Positions 7,494 to 16,741 are shown, counted from the stretch's first letter. The stretch is DNA of 64,000 nucleotides from Paenarthrobacter sp. PH39-S1 (GCF_030063245.1 NZ_JASISR010000021.1:1-64000); one strand, 5' to 3'. Notes: a model not told the origin generated them from the letters alone. Made by a program: numbers and translations.

Positions 7494-7559
7494 CCCAAGT
7501 AGGTCGCAGATATCGCACTCAAAACCCGGAATGAGTGCGATATCTGCGACCTACTTGGG
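7494..7559. repeat. Perfect 28-bp inverted repeat between convergent genes; bidirectional terminator or dispersed palindrome
   Basis: Bases 7494-7521 are the exact reverse complement of 7532-7559, with a 10-nt loop. The core is GGTCGCAGATATCGCACT. The right arm contains the rdgB stop codon and its last two sense codons. The position between two converging genes fits a terminator for both, but a perfect 28-bp stem is unusually long and GC-moderate, with no clear T-run. A dispersed palindromic element (MITE/REP type) that supplied the rdgB stop is the alternative. Confidence 0.75.
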
Positions 7560-8237
7560 TTGGAGGGCCGCAATGATGTGCGGCAGCAGCTTCCGGAAGG
7601 CCTGGCCGCGGTGGCTAATGGCGTTTTTCTCCGCGCGGGCCAGCTCGGCGCAGCTGACGCATAAGCCATCCGGAACCAGGATCGGATCGTAACCGAAACC
7701 GCCGTCTCCGCGCGGTGCACGCAGCAACACCCCGGGCAATTCGCCGTGCTCCACCTGCTCAACGGCCAGGAGTTCGACGGCGGCAGGCGCGCTGCCCCCG
7801 CCGGCACCGGCCGCCGTGCCCGGCACCGCCAAAGCCGCGGCACAGACAAACCGCGCGCCGCGGTGCGCATCGTCGATGTCCGCCAGCTGGGCCAACAAGA
7901 GGGCCATATTGGCGCCGTCGTCCCCGTGCCGTCCGGCCCAGCGTGCGGAGAAGATCCCCGGCGCACCGCCCAGCACGTCCACGGCCAGCCCGGAATCGTC
8001 GGCCACGGCCGGCAGACCCGTCGCCTCCGCAACGGTCCGCGCCTTCAGCAGCGAATTCTCTGCAAAGGTCACCCCCGTTTCGGCCACATCGGGCGCCCCG
8101 GCCGCCGCCGCGTCCACGACTTGGGTGTCGACGTCGAGCCCCGGAATCTGGCCGCGCAGCAGCTCGCGGAACTCGCGCAGTTTGCCCTTATTGTGCGTCG
8201 CCAGCACAAGCCGCGGTTCGGCTGCGGCCATGGTCAC
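7551..8237 (-). CDS. rdgB: XTP/dITP diphosphatase (non-canonical purine NTP pyrophosphatase)
   Basis: The 228-residue product shows RdgB/HAM1 motifs: [17 protein letters not shown] at the N-terminus (substrate and metal binding), [19 protein letters not shown] (catalytic Asp region), [17 protein letters not shown] and SHRGQAF. It hydrolyses dITP/XTP and related nucleotides to the monophosphate plus pyrophosphate and so keeps them out of DNA and RNA. It lies directly after rph with overlap: GTG 8237 shares GTGA with the rph stop, and ATG 8231 is an alternative start. The rph-rdgB pair is common in Actinobacteria. The C-terminal codons are part of a 28-bp palindrome. Confidence 0.93.
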   Translation of the reverse strand: MTMAAAEPRLVLATHNKGKLREFRELLRGQIPGLDVDTQVVDAAAAGAPDVAETGVTFAENSLLKARTVAEATGLPAVADDSGLAVDVLGGAPGIFSARWAGRHGDDGANMALLLAQLADIDDAHRGARFVCAAALAVPGTAAGAGGGSAPAAVELLAVEQVEHGELPGVLLRAPRGDGGFGYDPILVPDGLCVSCAELARAEKNAISHRGQAFRKLLPHIIAALQPK

Positions 8238-8992
8238 AACCCCAGCGTGTCCCGCTGGATCTGCGACAGCTGCCGCGTGCCCAGCAGGGCAAGATCCAGC
8301 AGCGCGTCCAGCTCGTCACGGTCAAAGGGCGCGCCCTCGGCCGTTCCCTGCACCTCCACGAACTTCCCGGAGCCGGTCACCACCACGTTCATGTCCGTTT
8401 CGGCGCGGACGTCCTCCACATACGGCAGGTCCAGCATCGGAATGCCGTCAATGATCCCGACCGAAACGGCGGCCACCGTGTCGATCAACGGCTGGGCGTT
8501 GCGGGCAATCAGCTTGTTCTCCCGCGCATAGTGGATCGCGTCGGCCAGCGCCACGTAGGCGCCAGTGATCGCCGCGGTCCGGGTGCCGCCGTCGGCCTGC
8601 AGCACGTCGCAGTCCAGCACAATCGTGTTCTCGCCGAGCGCCTTGGTATCAATGATGGAGCGCAGCGAGCGTCCGATCAGCCGGGAAATCTCGTGCGTGC
8701 GCCCGCCAATTTTGCCCTTGACGGATTCGCGGTCCGAGCGCGTATTCGTCGCCCTCGGCAGCATCGCATATTCGGCCGTCACCCACCCCCGGCCCTCGCC
8801 CTTGAGCCAGCGTGGGACGCCCGGAGTCAGCGACGCGGTGCACAGCACGCGGGTGTTGCCGAACTCGATCAGAGCGGACCCTTCGGCCTGTTGGGACCAG
8901 CCACGGGTGATGCTGATGTCGCGGAGCTGATCCGGCATGCGGCCGTCCGCACGGATCGTCGAGGTTGCCGCAGAAATTTCGCCTGTTGTCAT
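8234..8992 (-). CDS. rph: Ribonuclease PH
   Basis: The 252-residue product, of usual family length, begins with [21 protein letters not shown] and contains [33 protein letters not shown] and [23 protein letters not shown], all hallmarks of RNase PH. It is a phosphorolytic 3'-5' exoribonuclease that trims tRNA 3' ends. It is the first gene of the rph-rdgB operon and divergent from the aldo/keto reductase gene. ATG 8992 lies 6 nt after TAAGCT, so its mRNA is probably leaderless. Confidence 0.95.
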   Translation of the reverse strand: MTTGEISAATSTIRADGRMPDQLRDISITRGWSQQAEGSALIEFGNTRVLCTASLTPGVPRWLKGEGRGWVTAEYAMLPRATNTRSDRESVKGKIGGRTHEISRLIGRSLRSIIDTKALGENTIVLDCDVLQADGGTRTAAITGAYVALADAIHYARENKLIARNAQPLIDTVAAVSVGIIDGIPMLDLPYVEDVRAETDMNVVVTGSGKFVEVQGTAEGAPFDRDELDALLDLALLGTRQLSQIQRDTLGL

Positions 8993-8998
8993 GGTTCC

Positions 8999-9004
8999 AG
9001 CTTA
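8999..9004 (-). promoter_or_regulatory. -10 box TAAGCT for rph
   Basis: On the minus strand TAAGCT ends 6 nt before ATG 8992. It is back-to-back with the reductase promoter at 9022-9027 in a 43-bp divergent gap. Confidence 0.5.
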
Positions 9005-9021
9005 GCCAATCCGCGCTGCGG

Positions 9022-9027
9022 TAAAGT
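9022..9027 (+). promoter_or_regulatory. -10 box TAAAGT for the aldo/keto reductase gene
   Basis: TAAAGT ends 8 nt before ATG 9036, which predicts a leader of 0-2 nt. Confidence 0.45.
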
Positions 9028-9035
9028 CATGCCGT

Positions 9036-9896
9036 ATGGACAGACAGCACGGCACCGTTAAGCTGCCCAGCGGCGAGGCAGTCCCCCGGCTCGGTCAGGG
9101 AACCTGGTACATGGGCGACGACGGCGGCGCCAGGGAGCAGGAAATCCGCACCTTGCGCACTGGTCTGGATCTGGGGCTGACGCTGATCGATACGGCGGAA
9201 ATGTACGGTGACGGCCGTGCCGAAGAACTCGTCGGCGAGGCCATCGCCGGCCGCCGGGATGAAGTTTTCCTGGTCAGCAAAGTCCTGCCGTCAAACGCCA
9301 GTGCGCGCGGCACGTCGCAGGCCCTGGCGGCGAGCCTGAAGCGTCTGCGCACGGACTATCTGGACCTGTACCTGCTGCATTGGCGCGGCGGCATCCCGCT
9401 GGCCGAGAGCATCGGCGCCCTGCAGGCGCTCGCCGGGGCCGGGAAAATCCGGCACTGGGGTGTCAGCAACCTGGATACCGACGACCTGCGTGAGCTCGAC
9501 ACGGTACCGCACGCCGGGCAGCTGCAGACCGATCAGCTGCTGTACAACTTGTCCCGGCGGGGCATTGAATATGACTTGCTGCCGATGCTGGCCGAACGGA
9601 ATGTCCCCGTGATGGCTTACTCGCCGATCGAACAGGGGAGGCTGCTGGCGCACGCGGAGCTGCGCCGGATCGCGGCTGAACACCCGGTTGGGGAAAATGC
9701 AGCGGTCGCTGCGCAGATCGCCCTGGCGTGGCTACTCCGGCGCCCGGATGTCATCGCCATCCCGAAGGCCTCCTCGGTGGAACATATACGGCAGAACCAC
9801 GCGGCCCAGGACATCGAGCTCAGCGGCGAAGAACTTGCCGCGCTCGATGCCGCTTTTCCGCCGCCGGTGCAGGCGGAGCCGCTGGAAATGCTGTAA
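9036..9896 (+). CDS. Aldo/keto reductase
   Basis: This 286-residue TIM-barrel enzyme carries the catalytic tetrad D52 and Y57 (IDTAEMYG), K82 (VSKVLP) and H115 (LLHWRG). A C-terminal NADP-binding motif IPKASSVEHIRQNHAA follows. It should reduce aldehydes or ketones with NADPH; the physiological substrate is unknown. VSNLDTDDL and AYSPIEQGRLL are further family motifs. Its length is normal. It is divergent from rph and convergent with the MBL-fold gene. Confidence 0.9.
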   Translation: MDRQHGTVKLPSGEAVPRLGQGTWYMGDDGGAREQEIRTLRTGLDLGLTLIDTAEMYGDGRAEELVGEAIAGRRDEVFLVSKVLPSNASARGTSQALAASLKRLRTDYLDLYLLHWRGGIPLAESIGALQALAGAGKIRHWGVSNLDTDDLRELDTVPHAGQLQTDQLLYNLSRRGIEYDLLPMLAERNVPVMAYSPIEQGRLLAHAELRRIAAEHPVGENAAVAAQIALAWLLRRPDVIAIPKASSVEHIRQNHAAQDIELSGEELAALDAAFPPPVQAEPLEML

Positions 9897-9982
9897 GCCG
9901 CGGTCCCGGCCAGATTGTGGCCCATCCCGGTCACGCATCTGGTCCACAGACGACGGGAAGATGCCGGCATCCGCCGGCCGGT

Positions 9983-10780
9983 TCAGATCGTGTAGTGCAC
10001 GCCCGCCACGGCCACCGCCACCTGGCCGTCGTATTCCGGCTGCGCCTCGGCAATGATCCGGTTGGGGTCCGTCCAGACCGGCAGATGGGTCAACAGCAGC
10101 CGACGCGCATTCGCCTTGGCCGCGGCCTGGGCCGCCCGCTTCCCGGTGAGATGGACGTCCTTGATGGCGTCGTCTCGGCCTTCCTCAAAGGCCGCTTCAC
10201 ACAGGAACAGGTGCGCATCCCGGGCCGCTTCGACCAGGCCGGGGCAGGAATCGGTGTCACCGGAGTAAGTCAGCACGGTGATCCTGTCCACCCCGGTGCC
10301 GTCGTACTCAGTCGCTTCCACGCGGAGGGCGTAAGCCTCCTCCACCGGATGGTTCACGGCATAGGGGGTGATCCGGAACGGGCCCAGCTGCACTGTTTCG
10401 CGGTCGGTCCACAGCCGGAAGTCGAATTCCCCGCTCATCCCGGGCACCGGGTCAAGCCCATAGGCGGTGGCCAGCCGGACCGCCGTCGCCGATGGTCCCC
10501 AGACCGGGATGCGGCCGGCCTTCCAGCCGTTCGGGTCCCAGCGGACGGCCACATGCAGCCCGCACAGATCCATGCAGTGGTCCGGGTGCAGGTGGGTCAG
10601 GAAGATGGCGTCAATGTCCTGCAGATCCATGTATTTCTGCACGGCCCCCAGTGCACCGCTGCCAAGATCCAACAGAATGCGCCAGGGCCGCACGCCGTCG
10701 TGGGCGGTCAAGAGGTAGCACGACGCCGGCGACTGTGGGCCCGGGAACGAGCCGCTGCAGCCCACAATGGTAAGTTTCAT
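9983..10780 (-). CDS. MBL-fold metal-dependent hydrolase (RNase Z-like)
   Basis: The 265-residue product starts [11 protein letters not shown] and has the metallo-beta-lactamase motif HLHPDH at 63-68. It also has a later Asp/His pair (YSGDTDSC and LTHLPVW). The closest architecture is the RNase Z or cyclic-phosphodiesterase branch, so an RNA or phosphodiester substrate is plausible, though inferred. The ATG at 10780 overlaps the murI stop in ATGA. The murI-MBL-rph-rdgB neighbourhood is conserved in Actinobacteria, though here an aldo/keto reductase gene is interposed on the other strand. Confidence 0.85.
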   Translation of the reverse strand: MKLTIVGCSGSFPGPQSPASCYLLTAHDGVRPWRILLDLGSGALGAVQKYMDLQDIDAIFLTHLHPDHCMDLCGLHVAVRWDPNGWKAGRIPVWGPSATAVRLATAYGLDPVPGMSGEFDFRLWTDRETVQLGPFRITPYAVNHPVEEAYALRVEATEYDGTGVDRITVLTYSGDTDSCPGLVEAARDAHLFLCEAAFEEGRDDAIKDVHLTGKRAAQAAAKANARRLLLTHLPVWTDPNRIIAEAQPEYDGQVAVAVAGVHYTI

Positions 10781-11871
10781 GGCTGCTCACCGGCCCCGCC
10801 GCCGTTGTGAACGCCGCCGGTGTAGGCGCCACCGGCCTTTACGCCGCCGGCGTAAACGCTTCCAGCGAGCCCGGCGTTGGAGGTCCACGGCCGGGCAGGG
10901 GAACGGGCGGCGGCCAGCATTTCCGGGCTGACCCGGGCCATCGAGCCCGTCGGATAATGCGCGGCGACGTGGTCCACCTGTTCGACGCTGAGCACCTCAG
11001 GACCAAGGAAACGGCGTGCCAGCACCTCGAAGGCGCCGGCATCCCCGGTGGCCAGGAAATTGTGCACCGGCGCAGCGGCCGCGGTGCGCTCCAGATCGTG
11101 GCTGACCAGGGCACGGTAAACGTCCTTGGCGGTTTCCTCCGCGCTGGAAACCAGGGTGACGCCGTCGCCCATGCAAAAGGAAATGACGCCGGTCAGCAGC
11201 GGGTAATGCGTGCAGCCGAGCACCAGCGTGTCCACATCCGCGGCCTTGAGCCCGGCCAGATAACCCTGCGCGGTGGAGAGCAGCTGCGCGCCTGCGGTGA
11301 TCCCGGATTCAACGAATTCCACGAAATCCGGACAGGCCACGGAGGTGATCTGCAGGGCGGGAGCGGCGGCGAATGTGTCCTCATAGGCGCGCGAGCCGAT
11401 GGTGGCGGAGGTCCCGATGACTCCGACGCGGCCGGTCCTGGTGGCCGCCACCGCACGGCGCACCGCGGGCTGGATCACTTCGATGACGGGAATCCCGTAC
11501 CGCGCGGTGTAGCGTTCCCGGGCATCGCGCAGCACGGCGGCGGAAGCGGAATTACAGGCGATGACCAACAGTTTGACGCCGGAGTCCACCAGCTCGTCCA
11601 TCACGCCAAGGGCGTTGGCACGGACCTCTGCAATGGGCAGCGGGCCGTAGGGGCCGTTGGCGGTGTCGCCGACGTAAAGAATGGATTCATTGGGCAGCTG
11701 ATCGATCACTGCCCGGGCCACCGTTAGCCCGCCAACGCCGGAATCGAAAATGCCGATGGGCCGGGCCGAGCGTTCGGATCCGGAGGTATCCGTCCCTAAC
11801 CGCGTGACGGCGGCCCGGCCGGGACCTGCTGCAGCGGCGGGAAGGGAGCTGTGACTCGATGCTGAGCTCAT
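10777..11871 (-). CDS. murI: Glutamate racemase with N- and C-terminal extensions
   Basis: The 364-residue product is about 90 longer than usual. The racemase core (about 36-310) has [14 protein letters not shown] with D43/S44, the catalytic cysteine C106 in ACNSAS, and C220 in VLGCTHYPL. It supplies D-glutamate for peptidoglycan. The first 35 residues are Ser/Ala-rich. The last 25 or so are Gly-rich repeats ([17 protein letters not shown]) from a short tandem DNA repeat near 10800-10860. The ATG at 11871 follows TAGTCT with a 9-nt gap. It overlaps the MBL gene by 4 bp, so translation is likely coupled. Confidence 0.92.
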   Translation of the reverse strand: MSSASSHSSLPAAAAGPGRAAVTRLGTDTSGSERSARPIGIFDSGVGGLTVARAVIDQLPNESILYVGDTANGPYGPLPIAEVRANALGVMDELVDSGVKLLVIACNSASAAVLRDARERYTARYGIPVIEVIQPAVRRAVAATRTGRVGVIGTSATIGSRAYEDTFAAAPALQITSVACPDFVEFVESGITAGAQLLSTAQGYLAGLKAADVDTLVLGCTHYPLLTGVISFCMGDGVTLVSSAEETAKDVYRALVSHDLERTAAAAPVHNFLATGDAGAFEVLARRFLGPEVLSVEQVDHVAAHYPTGSMARVSPEMLAAARSPARPWTSNAGLAGSVYAGGVKAGGAYTGGVHNGGGAGEQP

Positions 11872-11955
11872 GATCGTCCCAGACTAGATGCTCCCGGGCT
11901 CCGGCGTGAACTTTCGCCGGCGTCGGCTTGGTCACACCGCCAGGCCGTGCTGATC

Positions 11956-12534
11956 TCAGTCACCGTCCTTCAGGCTCAAGAGCATGGCCTGGACCAGCGC
12001 TTCCTGCAGCCAGGAGACGAAGTTGTAGACCAGCGCCAGGTAAGAGTCGACGTCGTCGGCCTGGGACCAGTCCTGCAGCTGGTGAATCCGTTCGGCATCC
12101 GCTTCGCCACGGATGCTGAGCCGTTCGGCGAGCACAAGCCGGACGTCGTTGAGCGCCATGGCCCAGTGCTTGGCACGCTCGCCATCCAGGACCAGCTTGT
12201 CCGAGTCCAGGTCCAGGGCAGCGGCCCGCAGGGCACCGATTTTGGTCTCCCGCAGCGAGCGTTCGGTCAGCTGCCGGAACTCCAAGGCGGCGCCGGCAGT
12301 TGCCGCGTCCACGGCCTTGACCACATCGGGAAGCAACCGCTTGAGGGCCGGATCCGTGGGAACGCTCACGTCCATGTCCAGCCCGATCATCGCAGCCAGC
12401 GGGTCTGCATGGGCCGGGGAATCCGGTTCCAGCATGTCCACAATGTCAGCAAAAAGATTGCGGAGCAGGTCGCGCTCGGCATGCTCCAGCTGCCCGGTGA
12501 TTCCCTTGCGGCCGTACTTGAAGGCTTTAGCCAC
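11956..12534 (-). CDS. DUF2017 family protein
   Basis: The 192-residue product begins MAKAFKYGRKGITGQLEHAERDLLRNLF and is mostly helical and acidic. This matches the actinobacterial DUF2017 family by order and content. Function is unknown; the family almost always sits right after clpS, as here with a 3-bp gap. A link to ClpS-dependent protein degradation is therefore a reasonable inference, but nothing catalytic is visible. The sequence is regular, with no frameshift. Confidence 0.8.
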   Translation of the reverse strand: MAKAFKYGRKGITGQLEHAERDLLRNLFADIVDMLEPDSPAHADPLAAMIGLDMDVSVPTDPALKRLLPDVVKAVDAATAGAALEFRQLTERSLRETKIGALRAAALDLDSDKLVLDGERAKHWAMALNDVRLVLAERLSIRGEADAERIHQLQDWSQADDVDSYLALVYNFVSWLQEALVQAMLLSLKDGD

Positions 12535-12537
12535 CGG

Positions 12538-12849
12538 TCAGCCCCTCGCGTTCATGTCGTCTTTTTGCACGGTGGCCCACAGCCCAAAACCGTGCATGGC
12601 AGCGGCGTCGGCCTCCATCTTTTCCTTGCCGCCGTGCGCCACGGCGGACCGCCCCTCGGTGTGCACCTGCATCATCAGCTTCCCCGCCTTAGCCTCCGAA
12701 TAGCCGAAGTAGCTCTGGAAAACGTAGCTGACGTAGCTCATCAGGTTCACCGGATCATTCCAGACAACCAGCACCCAGGGAATATCAGGGGCGCTGCGCT
12801 CTTGGACATGGGTTTCCCGGGCAAGATCGGGAGCGGTGCTGACGGTCAT
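12538..12849 (-). CDS. clpS: ATP-dependent Clp protease adaptor ClpS
   Basis: The 103-residue product has the ClpS core: WVLVVWNDPVNLMSYVSYVF, the helix GYSEAKAGKLMMQVHTEGRS, and GKEKMEADAAAMHGFGLWATVQ. ClpS delivers proteins with destabilising N-terminal residues to the Clp ATPase. The N-terminal tail of about 20 residues is flexible, as usual. ATG 12849 lies 6 nt after TAGAAT, so the mRNA is probably leaderless. It forms an operon with DUF2017 and is divergent from pncB across only 37 bp. Confidence 0.95.
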   Translation of the reverse strand: MTVSTAPDLARETHVQERSAPDIPWVLVVWNDPVNLMSYVSYVFQSYFGYSEAKAGKLMMQVHTEGRSAVAHGGKEKMEADAAAMHGFGLWATVQKDDMNARG

Positions 12850-12855
12850 ATGTCC

Positions 12856-12861
12856 ATTCTA
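12856..12861 (-). promoter_or_regulatory. -10 box TAGAAT for clpS
   Basis: TAGAAT on the minus strand ends 6 nt before ATG 12849. Together with the pncB box at 12874-12879 it forms a very tight pair of divergent promoters whose -35 regions must overlap the other promoter. Confidence 0.55.
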
Positions 12862-12873
12862 GTGCGGCCGCAT

Positions 12874-12879
12874 TAGAGT
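12874..12879 (+). promoter_or_regulatory. -10 box TAGAGT for pncB
   Basis: TAGAGT ends 7 nt before GTG 12887. The upstream GTG at 12878 overlaps this box, which argues that 12887 is the true start. Confidence 0.5.
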
Positions 12880-12886
12880 GAATTTC

Positions 12887-14215
12887 GTGACTACCACGCC
12901 CCCTTGGGACCATCCCGCCACATCTTTGTACACGGACCACTATGAACTGACCATGCTGCAGGCCGCATTGCACTCGGGAGCCGCCCACCGCCGGAGCGTC
13001 TTCGAGGCGTTTGCGAGGCGGCTGCCGGACGGTCGCGGTTATGGGGTGGTGGGCGGCACCGGCCGGCTGCTGGAGGGAATCGAGCGGTTCCGGTTTGGGG
13101 CGCCGGAACTGGAATTCCTGTCCCGGAATAAGGTGGTCAATGACCAGACGCTGGCGTGGCTGGCCGATTTCAAATTTTCCGGCAGCATTTACGGCTACGC
13201 CGAGGGGGACGCATACTTTCCCAACTCCCCCATCCTGATTCTCGAGGCGCCCTTTGCCGAGGCCTGCGTGCTGGAGACCTATGTGCTCTCCGTCCTCAAC
13301 CATGACAGTGCCATCGCCTCCGCCGCCTCCCGGATGGTGGGCGCCGCCGGTGGACGGCCGTGCATTGAAATGGGCTCGCGGCGCACGCAGGAGGAATCCG
13401 CGGTCGCCGCGTCCCGCGCCGCCGTCATTGCCGGATTCGCCAGCACCTCGAATCTGGAGTGCGGCCGCCGCTATGGCGTGCAGACCGTTGGGACCGCCGC
13501 GCATTCCTTCACACTGCTGCATGACACGGAACGCGCGGCTTTTGCGGCGCAGCTTCAGTCCCTGGGCGCGGACACCACCTTGCTGGTCGACACCTACGAC
13601 GTCGAAGCTGCGGTGCGCACGGCGGTGGAACTCGCGGGCCCTGAGCTGGGCGGAGTCCGGCTCGATTCCGGCGATCTGTTGGCTCAGGCCCGGGAGGTGC
13701 GGACGCTGCTGGACTCGCTGGGAAACACCGGGACGCGGATCACCGTGACGTCGGATCTGGATGAATATGCCATTGCCGCGCTCGCCGCCGCCCCGGTGGA
13801 TTCCTACGGTGTGGGCACGTCGCTGGTGACCGGTTCCGGCGCGCCCACGGCGAGTATGGTCTACAAGCTGGTCAGCCGCGAGGCCGACGACGGCACTTTC
13901 GTCCCGGTGGCCAAAGCGGCCAAGAACAAAATTTCAGTCGGCGGGCGTAAATACGCGCTGCGCCGGCGCGATGCCCGGGGTACCGCCACGGCGGAGATTG
14001 TCGGCATCGGGCACCCGCCGCAGGACGACGGCGACGACCGGCCGCTGATGCACGAATTCATGATCGACGGCGTCCGCGCGCCCGGCTGGACCGGCCGCGA
14101 GGGTGTGCTCCGCGCCGTCGAACAACACCGTGCGTCGATGGCCGAGCTGCCCGGAACGGCTCGACGGCTGCAGCGCGGTGAACCGGTAATCCCAACGGAA
14201 TTTGAGGTGGCGTAA
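12887..14215 (+). CDS. pncB: Nicotinate phosphoribosyltransferase
   Basis: The product of about 442 residues starts MTTTPPWDHPATSLYTDHYELTM. It contains GSRRTQEESAVAASRAAVIAGFASTSN, GTAAHSFTLLH with the catalytic-site His, GGVRLDSGDL and VGTSLVTGSG, typical of PncB. It makes nicotinate mononucleotide from nicotinate and PRPP in NAD salvage. GTG 12887 is chosen over GTG 12878, because the latter overlaps the -10 box. Its stop shares one base with the pncA start (TAATG), so pncB and pncA form a translationally coupled nicotinamide-to-NaMN operon. Confidence 0.93.
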   Translation: MTTTPPWDHPATSLYTDHYELTMLQAALHSGAAHRRSVFEAFARRLPDGRGYGVVGGTGRLLEGIERFRFGAPELEFLSRNKVVNDQTLAWLADFKFSGSIYGYAEGDAYFPNSPILILEAPFAEACVLETYVLSVLNHDSAIASAASRMVGAAGGRPCIEMGSRRTQEESAVAASRAAVIAGFASTSNLECGRRYGVQTVGTAAHSFTLLHDTERAAFAAQLQSLGADTTLLVDTYDVEAAVRTAVELAGPELGGVRLDSGDLLAQAREVRTLLDSLGNTGTRITVTSDLDEYAIAALAAAPVDSYGVGTSLVTGSGAPTASMVYKLVSREADDGTFVPVAKAAKNKISVGGRKYALRRRDARGTATAEIVGIGHPPQDDGDDRPLMHEFMIDGVRAPGWTGREGVLRAVEQHRASMAELPGTARRLQRGEPVIPTEFEVA

Positions 14216-14856
14216 TGGCACAGGCATTGCTGATTGTCGATGTTCAGAACGATTTCTGCGAAGGCGGTTCGCTGGCCGTGGCCGGCGGGGCGGCGCTGGC
14301 CGCGGAGATCAGCGAGCTGCTCGATGCCACCACGGATTTTGACTATGTGGTGGCCACCCAGGACTGGCATATCGATCCTGGTGCGCATTTCTCCGAGTCC
14401 CCCGACTTCGTGCACAGCTGGCCGGTCCATTGCGTGGCGGACAGCCGCGGTGCCGCACTGCATCCGGATCTGGACACCGAAACCATCGACGCCTATTTCC
14501 GCAAGGGCCGGTTTGCTGCCGCCTATTCCGGATTTGAGGGTCTCTTGGCGCCGGAGGATGAGGTGCGGGCGGGGGAACGCTCGGCCGGAGATTCCGACGA
14601 GAACGACGGCGATGACGACGCCGGGGCGGAGGGTGCCGTCACGCTGGACGACTGGCTCCGGGAGCACGACGTCGACGCCGTCACCATCGTGGGCATCGCC
14701 ACCGACCACTGCATCCTGGCCACCGCGCTGGATGCCATCGAGGCCGGCTATGACACGACCGTCCTGACGGATCTGATTGCCGGTGTCAGCGCCGGGCCCA
14801 CCGAAGCCGCACTGGACAAGCTCGCCGCCGCAGGAGTGGAGCTTCGCCGCTCCTGA
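14215..14856 (+). CDS. pncA: Nicotinamidase (isochorismatase family)
   Basis: The 213-residue product has the catalytic triad D9 (LLIVDVQNDF), K97 (FRKGRF) and C166 (GIATDHCILAT). The metal ligands of the DxH...H pattern are D50, H52, H58 and H72. It converts nicotinamide to nicotinate, the substrate of the PncB encoded just upstream. An acidic, probably disordered insertion (about 115-142, rich in Asp/Glu/Gly) lies between Lys and Cys and is longer than in most homologues. The end is convergent with the helicase gene, with 109 bp between. Confidence 0.93.
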   Translation: MAQALLIVDVQNDFCEGGSLAVAGGAALAAEISELLDATTDFDYVVATQDWHIDPGAHFSESPDFVHSWPVHCVADSRGAALHPDLDTETIDAYFRKGRFAAAYSGFEGLLAPEDEVRAGERSAGDSDENDGDDDAGAEGAVTLDDWLREHDVDAVTIVGIATDHCILATALDAIEAGYDTTVLTDLIAGVSAGPTEAALDKLAAAGVELRRS

Positions 14857-14965
14857 CCGGGACCGCAATCCCCATCGACTGAGCAGCAGCCCGGCCAAAA
14901 CCCAGAGCCCACCAGCCTCAGGTGCTGGAGCCGGCTGCACGGCTGAATGGACCATCAACCCAGGC

Positions 14966-16741
14966 CTACTTTCGGCCGATGAACCAGCCCTGCAGCTTCT
15001 TCAGCCGTTCCTGCAGCTGCCCCTCGTTGGCCTGCGCCACCGGCGGCCCGCCGCATTTGCGCCGCAGTTCGCTGTGCACCATGCCGTGCGGCATCCCCGA
15101 TCTGGCGGACCACGCGGAGACGTTCTTGGCAAGCTCGTTGCGCAGCTCCGTCAGCATCCGATGGTCGATCACGGCCGGGGCCGCCGAAACCGCTTCCACA
15201 GCACCTGGCGCCTTGCGGCGCCGCGACTGCTGCTCGGCCTGGCGCTGGCGCAGCAGGACGCTGACCTGATCGGCGTCCAGCAGGCCTGGAATGCCGAGGA
15301 AATCAAGCTCATCCTCACTGCCCATCTCACCCCCGGTGCCGAACTCGCCGCCGTCGAACAACACCCGGTCAAAGGACGCCTGCGACTCCAGCGCCTCAAA
15401 CTTGAATTTCTCCAGCGTGTCCGAGCCCTTTTCCTCCCGGTTCGCCTCCAGCATCTCGGCGTCCTCGGTGACAAACCCGTCCGGCTCGGTGTCGGGGCGG
15501 TCCAGGGCGTGGTCGCGCTCAACCTCCAGCTGGTTGGCCAGCGCCATCAGGTTCGGCACCGAGGGCAGGAAGACCGACGCCGTCTCGCCCCTCTTGCGGG
15601 CGCGCACAAACCGTCCCACCGCCTGGGCGAAGAAGAGCGGTGTCGCCGTGGAGGTCGCGTACACGCCCACGGCCAGACGCGGGACGTCCACCCCTTCGGA
15701 AACCATCCGCACGGCGACCATCCAGCGCTTCTCCCCGGCCGAAAACTCCTCGATCTTGTGCGAGGCCTTCGCGTCATCGGACAGGATCACTGTCGGCGAT
15801 TCCCCGGTGATCTTTTTCAGCGTGCCGGCGTACGCCCGCGCATCATCGTGGTCGGTGGCAATCACCATCGCACCGGCGTCGGGGACGGAGCGGCGCACCT
15901 CGGTGAGCCGCTTGTCCGCGGCGGCCAGGACGGAGGGAATCCATTCGCCGGTGGGGTTCAGCGCCGTCCGCCAGGCCTGCGAGGTAATGTCCTTGGTCAC
16001 CGGCGCCCCCAGCGAGGCTGACATCTCCTCACCGGTCCCGGTGCGCCAGCGCATCTGGCCCGAATAGGCCATAAACATCACCGGCCGGACCACATGGTCC
16101 TTCAGCGCCTCCCCATAACCGTAGGTGTAGTCCGCCCGCGAACGGCGGATCCCCTCCCGGTCCTCGACGTACTCAACGAACGGAATGGCGGCGGTGTCCG
16201 AGCGGAACGGAGTCCCGGTCAGCGCCAGGCGCCGCGCGGCCGGTTCAAAGGCTTCCCTGATCCCGTCACCCCAGGACAGCGCGTCGCCGCCGTGATGGAT
16301 CTCGTCCAGAATCACCAGGGTCCGGGCTGCCTCGGTCTTGGCCCGGTGCAGCATCGGCTTGCTGGCCACTTGCGCATACGTCACGGCCACCCCCACGAAG
16401 CCGCGGCCGTGCTTGCCGTCGGCGTTTTTGAAGTTCGGATCGATCGCGATGCCCACCCGGGCCGCCGCGTCCGACCACTGCCGCTTCAAGTGGTCGGTCG
16501 GTGTTACGATCGTCACCCGATTCACCACTCCGCGCTCAATCAGCTCCGCGGCGATCCGCAGCGCAAAGGTCGTCTTTCCTGCGCCGGGGGTTGCGACGGC
16601 CAGAAAGTCCTGTGGCTCCGTGGCAAAATAACTTTCCATTGCCTGGGCCTGCCAGGCGCGCAGCTTCGGGGCGGTCCCCCACGCAGCGCGTTCCGGATAC
16701 GCCGGGGGCAGCGCGGGGCCGCCAAAAAGAGTCTCTGTCAC
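14966..16741 (-). CDS. Superfamily 2 DEAD/DEAH-box helicase
   Basis: This protein of about 590 residues has helicase motifs in order: Walker A TPGAGKTTFA, TPTDHLKRQW, Walker B DEIHH, LTGTPFRSD, then SEGVDVPRLAVGVYA and QAVGRFVRARKRGE in the second RecA lobe. It probably unwinds or remodels nucleic acid; the exact role is unknown. The C-terminal 170 residues are charged and helical. I choose GTG 16741 because GGGGGA lies 9 nt upstream; ATG 16768 would add nine residues but has no ribosome-binding site. It lies next to DUF3039 in the same direction, as often in Actinobacteria. Confidence 0.85.
   Translation of the reverse strand: MTETLFGGPALPPAYPERAAWGTAPKLRAWQAQAMESYFATEPQDFLAVATPGAGKTTFALRIAAELIERGVVNRVTIVTPTDHLKRQWSDAAARVGIAIDPNFKNADGKHGRGFVGVAVTYAQVASKPMLHRAKTEAARTLVILDEIHHGGDALSWGDGIREAFEPAARRLALTGTPFRSDTAAIPFVEYVEDREGIRRSRADYTYGYGEALKDHVVRPVMFMAYSGQMRWRTGTGEEMSASLGAPVTKDITSQAWRTALNPTGEWIPSVLAAADKRLTEVRRSVPDAGAMVIATDHDDARAYAGTLKKITGESPTVILSDDAKASHKIEEFSAGEKRWMVAVRMVSEGVDVPRLAVGVYATSTATPLFFAQAVGRFVRARKRGETASVFLPSVPNLMALANQLEVERDHALDRPDTEPDGFVTEDAEMLEANREEKGSDTLEKFKFEALESQASFDRVLFDGGEFGTGGEMGSEDELDFLGIPGLLDADQVSVLLRQRQAEQQSRRRKAPGAVEAVSAAPAVIDHRMLTELRNELAKNVSAWSARSGMPHGMVHSELRRKCGGPPVAQANEGQLQERLKKLQGWFIGRK

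Noticed and set aside
14857-14965. Possible terminator between pncA and the helicase gene (CCAGC/GCTGG)
   Set aside because: Only a 5-bp stem with no T-run; too weak to call.
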